From a virus, in the IMG/VR virus record IMGVR_UViG_3300037245_001877, positions 1 to 34,866 of that record: DNA of 34,866 nucleotides; one strand, 5' to 3'. The notes under the pieces are model-generated. The model saw only the letters and a program-made list of their open reading frames with translations, was not told the origin of the DNA and did not search any database. The first letter of the stretch is position 1. The number at the start of each line of letters is the position of its first letter. Made by a program: the position numbers and the translations under genes. Below, one piece after another: positions 29,861-34,866 of this stretch.

Positions 29861-31228
29861 TTAATCATCCTCTAATATATTTGTCTTTGTCTTTTTATCT
29901 AAATCCTGTTTATTAGCTTCCATTCGTTCCAACTCTTTTTCAGCATTTTCTATAATGGAAATAGGTAAAAACTTTAAAATAGTTTCAACAGATATACCAA
30001 CACCCCGCATTGCTATTGCAATTTCAAGCTTAACCTTTTCGTCTACAGGTAGGTTTCTGTGAGTCTTAACAATTGTTTTATAATCATCTGCTACTATTTG
30101 CGTAGTGGCGTCAATAACGTCTTTAATTAAATTATCCCGTTCAAATATACCCTGGTTAAAATAAGTATCTAACTCACTGGCTTTAAATTCTAACCCTAAA
30201 AGCTTATAAGCTATAGCAACGCCGGATTGTTCACCACCCGCAAAAGCTTCTGAAGTCATATCAGGATCTTTAACAGATTTATGGAATAATCTTTCTAATC
30301 TATCAGCTAATCCGCTGTAAAAATCTGTTATTCCGGCTAAATTCTTCTCTAAAAACTTAGGCCATTTATCAGCTTCATACTCTTCTAGTTTTTCTAAAAC
30401 CTGTATATCTTGCAATTTATCTTTTAATTCCTTGGTTATTTTCCCAGGAAACAAAGTGATTAACGCGTTAAACCGGTCTATCTCATTAACACTTTTTGAC
30501 AATAGAGTATCATGAGCATCAATCAAAGGTTTCTCAGCTTCAAACAATGCGTCTTGATCCGGGTTAGCTCTAAAAGGAACTACCGGAACTGTTTTGTATG
30601 GATAAATTTCATCACCTTTAGCAGCCTTTGCCCACGTACTATTTGTTTTTGTCCATCTCTCTTTTTTAAGAGGGAAATATATATCTACAAATTCCGCGTC
30701 CGTTACATTATCTTTCCAGAAATAAAACGCTGCTAATTTAATAGGCTTGATATCATTACTGTAAACTATTTCGATAGATGAAGGATTAACCTTTTTGAAC
30801 TCAGCAACTAAAACACTATCGCCTTGCCCTGCGGTTGTCCATAAAACCTCGTAACCGACACCGAAAACTAAAGCGTCCTTAAAAAGCTCTGAAGTTTCCA
30901 AAGGTTCATTATTAAAATCGTAAATCTTCCTCATTTCATTAGTAAAATCAGACTCTTTTTTTTGATCTTTATTATCATCTTCTTTTAAATCTGTCTTGTT
31001 TTCCCAAAAAACTTTTCGATCTCCAGGCCGTCCCGCATAGCCCTGCATATCGTCTACAGCTATTTTTGCTAAAGGCACGGGGATTCTATTATCAGGGCTT
31101 CGATGTTTTGCGCCTTTAAGGATAGGCGGGTTTTTACCCTTAGTATAAGCCCTATCATTCTGATATTTTTGTAAGTTCTTTTGATACTTATTCCAAAACT
31201 TATCTAATAATTTAGTTGTAATCTCCAT
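29861..31228 (-). CDS. Portal protein, SPP1 gp6-like (455 aa)
   Basis: The opening (KNPPILKGAKHRSPDNRIPVPLAKIAVDDMQGYAGRPG) and the central KSVNEIDRFNALITLFPGK are typical of SPP1 gp6-type portals. The protein forms the ring at one vertex for DNA entry and exit. GGEQSGVAIAYKLLGLEFKA (about 330-350) is the conserved helix near the tunnel. Length is within the family range. It overlaps the terminase stop as TAATG. Confidence 0.85.
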   Translation of the reverse strand: MEITTKLLDKFWNKYQKNLQKYQNDRAYTKGKNPPILKGAKHRSPDNRIPVPLAKIAVDDMQGYAGRPGDRKVFWENKTDLKEDDNKDQKKESDFTNEMRKIYDFNNEPLETSELFKDALVFGVGYEVLWTTAGQGDSVLVAEFKKVNPSSIEIVYSNDIKPIKLAAFYFWKDNVTDAEFVDIYFPLKKERWTKTNSTWAKAAKGDEIYPYKTVPVVPFRANPDQDALFEAEKPLIDAHDTLLSKSVNEIDRFNALITLFPGKITKELKDKLQDIQVLEKLEEYEADKWPKFLEKNLAGITDFYSGLADRLERLFHKSVKDPDMTSEAFAGGEQSGVAIAYKLLGLEFKASELDTYFNQGIFERDNLIKDVIDATTQIVADDYKTIVKTHRNLPVDEKVKLEIAIAMRGVGISVETILKFLPISIIENAEKELERMEANKQDLDKKTKTNILEDD

Positions 31229-32502
31229 TAAAACCCCTCGTCTGGTACTGACATTATACCATCAGTTCCCTTGTAATCATACCAGAACATACTTAAACAG
31301 TCCATGTAATGATCGTTCCCGTCCATTGGTTCGGGCAACGGATTACCCTCTTTGTCTTGCTGCCATGCATAAGTTGACATCTCACGATTTAAATTAATGT
31401 CACCTTCCATAACTAATATTTCGTAACCCTGAAGAACTCTAATTACGTCCCTCTTGTATCTAGGTCGCTTTTTAACCCCTCTTATACCTCTAAAACCTTC
31501 TCGGCGAACCTCTTCTTTACTCTTAGGCTCGGCACTATCACAGATTATCTTATCATCTGATTTAACCTTTTTCTCTTTCATTTCATCGGCTAAATCGGGA
31601 TTAGTTAAACCCCGTTGATAAACAATACCCTTAATTACAATCCTTAAATGACCGACCTTCCATATTTTTAATACTGCCGCCGGATCTCCCGTAAAACCCC
31701 AGTCCAGGCCATACCCTAAGAACTCCGCGCCCTCTGGTAGTTTTTGGATGTTGCGCCAATTGGTATATATAGCCCCTTGAACCTCTGTGTATTCTCCAAG
31801 CGTCCAAAGCTTGTAAAGTATAGGATTAGTTAACTTAAATCCTTCTAATCGTTTCTTGGTCGCTTCAGGAACGAAACTATTATGCTTATATGTAGTTTTC
31901 ATAGATGTTACATAAGAGCCTAATCCTTCGTGGTAAAATCTTCGGGGAATACCTGGCTTTAAATTACCAGGGTCAAATAAGTCCTGAAACCAATATGTAG
32001 TACCTGGGATAATCGGAACCGGGTTATGCATTAAATAGGTTATAGGTGGATAATTTTTACCACGAATAGACATATCAAGAGTTTCAAAGTCTAACCGCGT
32101 AAACTCGTTACACTCTTCTATGATTAATCTATGAACACCTGAAAGCCCTTTAGCTTTATCGGGCTTATCAAGTCCTTTGAAAATAACCTTTGATGCTTTC
32201 TTTTTTTCTGTTTTATTTAAAAAATCTATTCTCAGCGGGTGGGTGGTTGTTGTGTAATGGACACCCTCTATTAAATCTTCCATTTCCAACACTAATAAAA
32301 AGTCGGCGTATAGCGAATCTTTTATAGTATCGTAAACCTTTCTTGCCCCTGCAATAACTAAACCAGGGTTTTCGTATGCTTCCTTGACGTTATCTTGAAG
32401 TACTGAAAATGTCTTAGCACTCCACCGCCCGCCTACCTCGTAGACATATCTACAATCCCGATGATAATAAAATTGTTGTAGAAACGGGAGATTGATTTCC
32501 AT
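31228..32502 (-). CDS. terL: Terminase large subunit (424 aa)
   Basis: Packaging ATPase and nuclease. Walker A GGRWSAKTF (24-32) and Walker B LIIEE (126-130) are clear. The RNase-H-like nuclease has D267 in LDWGF and D322 in IICDSAEPKS, with a further Asp in the NDHYMDCLSMF helix near the end. It fits the PBSX/SPP1-type Terminase_3 group. ATG 32502 immediately follows the HNH stop, and its upstream site lies in the 3' end of that gene. The large and small subunits are separated by two inserted genes. Confidence 0.9.
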   Translation of the reverse strand: MEINLPFLQQFYYHRDCRYVYEVGGRWSAKTFSVLQDNVKEAYENPGLVIAGARKVYDTIKDSLYADFLLVLEMEDLIEGVHYTTTTHPLRIDFLNKTEKKKASKVIFKGLDKPDKAKGLSGVHRLIIEECNEFTRLDFETLDMSIRGKNYPPITYLMHNPVPIIPGTTYWFQDLFDPGNLKPGIPRRFYHEGLGSYVTSMKTTYKHNSFVPEATKKRLEGFKLTNPILYKLWTLGEYTEVQGAIYTNWRNIQKLPEGAEFLGYGLDWGFTGDPAAVLKIWKVGHLRIVIKGIVYQRGLTNPDLADEMKEKKVKSDDKIICDSAEPKSKEEVRREGFRGIRGVKKRPRYKRDVIRVLQGYEILVMEGDINLNREMSTYAWQQDKEGNPLPEPMDGNDHYMDCLSMFWYDYKGTDGIMSVPDEGF

Positions 32503-33189
32503 TTATACACAATACCTTGAACCCTTTTTTAAGTTATCTATAGCCCACAGTGGTTGAAGGTTTTTATAATGGAAACATTCTTTTTGCTGAGTAGGAATAG
32601 TTAAATCAAAAAGAACGCAAGGCTTTATATGGTCTATGTGCCACCCCTTCCGCCCGTAATTCTCCCAGGACATTCCGGCTAAGAACAAACTTTCAAGATA
32701 TCCCTTAAAATAATCCAAAGAGCACCCTAGCAAATCTATTGTAGGTTCACTTTTACTATTACCCCTAAGAACCTGAGACATTCTAGTCCTTAAATTACAA
32801 AGTATTTTATATTCTTTATCTGCAGCTTTTCTAGCCTTGCTATACTTTAGGGCATATTTATTTGTAGTCTCTTTATGTTTATTACGAGACTTCAGGCTTA
32901 TAGCCTTATATTTCTCGGGATCTTCGTCTCTTTCTATTTTTTTTCTCTTAAGTATAGAGTATTTATTTTCTGAATAATATTTTTTACCTTTGGCTTTTAT
33001 ATGCTCTTTGTTTTCTTCAGCCCAAACTGAGTACTTTAAATCAAGATCGGACTTGTTTTTATCCCTATATGCTTTAAATCTTAGACTCATGCAACCTCTA
33101 CAATATTTACTCAAACTATCCTTTTGGCTTTTATCTTTAGAAAATTCAGAGAGTTTTTTAGATTTATTGCAATCTTTGCATGCTTTCAT
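32503..33189 (-). CDS. Free-standing HNH endonuclease (228 aa)
   Basis: The N-terminal zinc finger has C4, C7, C30 and C33. A Lys/Glu-rich helical middle (40-135) follows. The HNH domain is at about 180-226 with HIDHIKP (184-190), YKNLQPLW and DNLKKGSR. This layout fits phage HNH endonucleases, often of homing type. It lies between the terminase subunit genes, a known site for such inserts, and its 3' end carries the start signal of TerL. In some phages HNH proteins next to terminase help in packaging, so a useful role is possible. Confidence 0.8.
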   Translation of the reverse strand: MKACKDCNKSKKLSEFSKDKSQKDSLSKYCRGCMSLRFKAYRDKNKSDLDLKYSVWAEENKEHIKAKGKKYYSENKYSILKRKKIERDEDPEKYKAISLKSRNKHKETTNKYALKYSKARKAADKEYKILCNLRTRMSQVLRGNSKSEPTIDLLGCSLDYFKGYLESLFLAGMSWENYGRKGWHIDHIKPCVLFDLTIPTQQKECFHYKNLQPLWAIDNLKKGSRYCV

Positions 33190-33191
33190 AT

Positions 33192-33326
33192 CTATTTAGT
33201 CCTCTTTTGTTTATTATTCAGCGGTATCCAAATAATACAATCACGACACTTAAGGCCGTTACATAAACAATGCTTATTAGCCCTTCCGCAGTTCTTAAAA
33301 GTATTACAATTTTCTTTATCATTCAT
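33192..33326 (-). CDS. Small Cys-rich protein between the terminase genes (44 aa)
   Basis: ATG 33326 overlaps the end of the small terminase gene by 8 bp in another frame, and TAG at 33194-33192 is followed after two bases by the HNH ATG. Six Cys are packed in 44 residues (NCNTFKNCGRANKHCLCNG, then KCRDC), which suggests a metal knuckle. Its last codons contain GAGGA for the next gene. No function recognised. Confidence 0.55.
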   Translation of the reverse strand: MNDKENCNTFKNCGRANKHCLCNGLKCRDCIIWIPLNNKQKRTK

Positions 33327-33774
33327 CGTCTTTGCTTTCCTCTATAGCCTTAGGCGCCGTAACCGTAATGCTTACAGCTGCCCCGCTATGCTCAATCTCT
33401 TTCTTATCACTCCAACCAAAGTTTTTAAGCGCAAAAATAGACCCTGTAGGCTTTATATCCGGATTTCTAATGTCTTGCTCGTATGAGTTCTCTATGAACA
33501 GCCTAGCACGTTTTATAGTGTAAGAGAATAATTCCTTCTTTTCATAGTCATAAAATGATTGTCGAGACTCAAAGCCCAGGTGCATACATAACCCGGTTAT
33601 AGTTGGTTTATTAGGGTTGATCATTATTGGCTGGCCCTTAGTAATAATTAATTCCTGTGTCCTAGGATCTTTTAAGAACTCAGGAATACACATATTTACA
33701 TACTCTGATATTTTAAGCTGCATATCTTCGGGATTATCATATGTAGGTTTAGCGCCAACTGTGTATTTGTCCAT
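33319..33774 (-). CDS. terS: Terminase small subunit (151 aa)
   Basis: PTITGLCMHLGFESRQSFYDYEKKELF (about 54-80) is the helix-turn-helix DNA-binding part seen in phage small terminases, followed by helices (SYTIKRARLFIENSYEQDI) and a loop GSIFALKNFGWSDKKEIEHSG. It recognises viral DNA for packaging and brings in TerL. Start ATG 33774 has only a distant GGGG, so the ribosome-binding site is weak. The two terminase genes are separated by 816 bp holding two genes. Confidence 0.75.
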   Translation of the reverse strand: MDKYTVGAKPTYDNPEDMQLKISEYVNMCIPEFLKDPRTQELIITKGQPIMINPNKPTITGLCMHLGFESRQSFYDYEKKELFSYTIKRARLFIENSYEQDIRNPDIKPTGSIFALKNFGWSDKKEIEHSGAAVSITVTAPKAIEESKDDE

Positions 33775-33799
33775 GTATTTAGTATAACCCCTTTATTTA

Positions 33800-34255
33800 T
33801 TATTTTCTACTTACATAAGATAGTAGTAAATCTCTTTCACTTTTAAAATGTGAAGCCTGAAACTTTAGATTTCCAGACTCCATGACAATATTACCCTTAA
33901 AGCATTCAACCCTTTTTAAAGTTTTTCTTTCAGGTGAATAATATAGTAATCCCCACCCCTCCGGTAATTCTTCAGGTTTTATCAATCCATCAGGACATAA
34001 ATATAATCTAAATGTACCCATTCCGAACTCTGGAAACTGCCTAAATATCTTTTTAGCATCTACTTTAAAATCGGATCTTGAAGTTTTACACTCTATCAAT
34101 ATTGAGTAGCCACCCTTCCAACCTATAACATCGGGTATTTCACCATAAGTATTACAACAAACCATCTCAGATATTGCCAATCTTGCACCTATGGTCTTTT
34201 TTAACCACCTTTGACCCTGTTTGCATAATTCATCATGTAAGGCACTGCTACCCAT
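33800..34255 (-). CDS. PD-(D/E)XK-like nuclease (151 aa)
   Basis: The catalytic pattern is visible: IPDVIGW (D near 39), then LIECKTSRSDFKVDAKK with the E-x-K of the family (about 50-66). The N-terminus (HDELCKQGQRWLKKTIGARLAISEM) and the later RLYLCPDGLIKPEELPEGWGLLYY resemble MmcB/VRR-NUC-like repair or packaging-associated nucleases. ATG 34255 has GGAGGGTAGAAA upstream. Its place before the terminase genes would suit DNA processing at packaging or attack on host DNA. Confidence 0.65.
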   Translation of the reverse strand: MGSSALHDELCKQGQRWLKKTIGARLAISEMVCCNTYGEIPDVIGWKGGYSILIECKTSRSDFKVDAKKIFRQFPEFGMGTFRLYLCPDGLIKPEELPEGWGLLYYSPERKTLKRVECFKGNIVMESGNLKFQASHFKSERDLLLSYVSRK

Positions 34256-34275
34256 TTTCTACCCTCCAAGGCTTA

Positions 34276-34449
34276 TTATTTCTCTTCCAACAATTTCACC
34301 GATTCAATATATTTAGTTACTATAAATGAATCCTCGTCGATATCTAGGCAGTTTTGTAGCTTTATATCCTTTCTTAATTCTGGATATGTTACATCTGATT
34401 TAAATATATGTTGTATACCGGATATCATTGTTATTTTATATTTATTCAC
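34276..34449 (-). CDS. Small hypothetical protein (57 aa)
   Basis: A GTG at 34449 overlaps the deformylase stop as TAGTG. The product reads (V)NKYKITMISGIQHIFKSDVTYPELRK, then LDIDEDSFIVTKYIESVKLLEEK. It resembles short beta-rich proteins of phages and mobile elements with a KYIESV-type ending. It fills the gap between deformylase and nuclease. No function recognised. Confidence 0.6.
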   Translation of the reverse strand: MNKYKITMISGIQHIFKSDVTYPELRKDIKLQNCLDIDEDSFIVTKYIESVKLLEEK

Positions 34450-34866
34450 TATTTATTCCTATAAAATATTGTAATACCGTTTAGGTGGTCTAGCTCATGT
34501 TGGAAACACTTAGCTTCCAACCCTCTAAGCTTTATGACTATCACCTTATTATTTTCGTCCTGGTATTCGACTTTTATAGTTTTAGGCCTCATTACGTTAA
34601 CTGCGGGCCTCATATTAGGGCTTAGCTCATAACCATAGGATAAGCAGCTTTCAGACATTGCCGACTTTTGAGGGCTTGAAAATAATATCTTAGGATTAAA
34701 ACAAGTTATATACCGGCCACCGTAACCCATAATAAAAAATCTTTTTAATATACCTACTTGCGGCGCTGCTAATCCAATACCATTATATTTTTTCATTAGA
34801 TCAACCATTAATTTAAAAGAATTATTATAATAATGGGATATTTCGCTATCAGAAACATAAGCACAG
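34449..34866 (-). CDS. def: Peptide deformylase, main part (continues at the left end of the window)
   Basis: The three deformylase motifs are present: GIGLAAPQVG, ESCLSYG (with the metal-binding Cys) and QHELDHLNG (HExxH). The enzyme removes the formyl group from new proteins. The middle and C-terminus are complete. The first residues continue at window position 47, giving 151 residues in all, like the short phage enzymes that lack the C-terminal helix of bacterial ones. Motif II is ESCLSYG instead of the usual EGCLS. It is coupled to the genes on both sides by TAGTG overlaps. Phage deformylases are known; here the target is unknown. Confidence 0.88.
   Translation of the reverse strand, partial: CAYVSDSEISHYYNNSFKLMVDLMKKYNGIGLAAPQVGILKRFFIMGYGGRYITCFNPKILFSSPQKSAMSESCLSYGYELSPNMRPAVNVMRPKTIKVEYQDENNKVIVIKLRGLEAKCFQHELDHLNGITIFYRNK

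Overview
The window is an AT-rich genome, essentially complete, of a tailed dsDNA phage with siphovirus-type architecture. It carries a P22-type coat, SPP1-type portal, Mu F/SPP1 gp7-type minor head protein, a tape measure gene and a split tail-assembly chaperone. Its two ends join inside one gene: a peptide deformylase frame runs off the right end and continues at the left end to a GTG start at 47 with a good ribosome-binding site. The two ends also share 9 bp, so the molecule was probably circular or circularly permuted and was opened arbitrarily. The host cannot be named. Base composition points to an AT-rich bacterium. A lysis cassette with an endolysin, a holin-like protein and two nested membrane/coiled-coil proteins arranged like Rz/Rz1 hints at a diderm host.

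Layout. (1) A very long leftward operon starts at an XRE-type regulator (5414), crosses the window ends and finishes at 12470. Its first part (5414 to 47) holds the regulator, a GIY-YIG-like T5orf172 protein, an AntA-KilAC-HNH fusion, many small Cys-rich proteins, an HExxH metallopeptidase and a C5-methyltransferase-like protein. Across the junction follow deformylase, a small protein, a PD-(D/E)XK-like nuclease, TerS, a free-standing HNH nuclease, TerL, portal, minor head, scaffold, coat, head appendage candidates, head-tail connectors, major tail protein, chaperones with a -1 frameshift, tape measure, tail tip, a repeat-built fibre and the lysis genes. (2) A rightward early operon (5542 to 7136) encodes four Cys-rich or unknown proteins. 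(3) A leftward early operon (11542 to 7324) carries a Sak3/DUF1071-type annealing protein, an HNH protein, a Lar-like protein and a 427-residue coiled-coil protein. (4) A short rightward operon (11665 to 12403) has a ribbon-helix-helix regulator and a MazG-like pyrophosphohydrolase. Converging operons meet at hairpin terminators near 7146-7298 and 12445-12467.

Control. The regulator promoter carries a perfect 13-bp palindrome over its -35 box and predicts a leaderless mRNA. Two leftward early promoters share an identical 23-bp element. Terminator hairpins sit directly after the coat and major tail protein genes and could lower expression of the genes behind them. Many early genes use the same AAAGGTGGT-type ribosome-binding site, and four stop-start junctions use TAGTG with a GTG start.

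No integrase, DNA polymerase, primase, helicase or tRNA was recognised, so life style and replication strategy remain open. The most unusual items are the antirepressor-HNH fusion, the nearly complete dual-coding overlap in the lysis region, the two-site frameshift region, and an interlocking inverted-repeat structure at 3085-3162.
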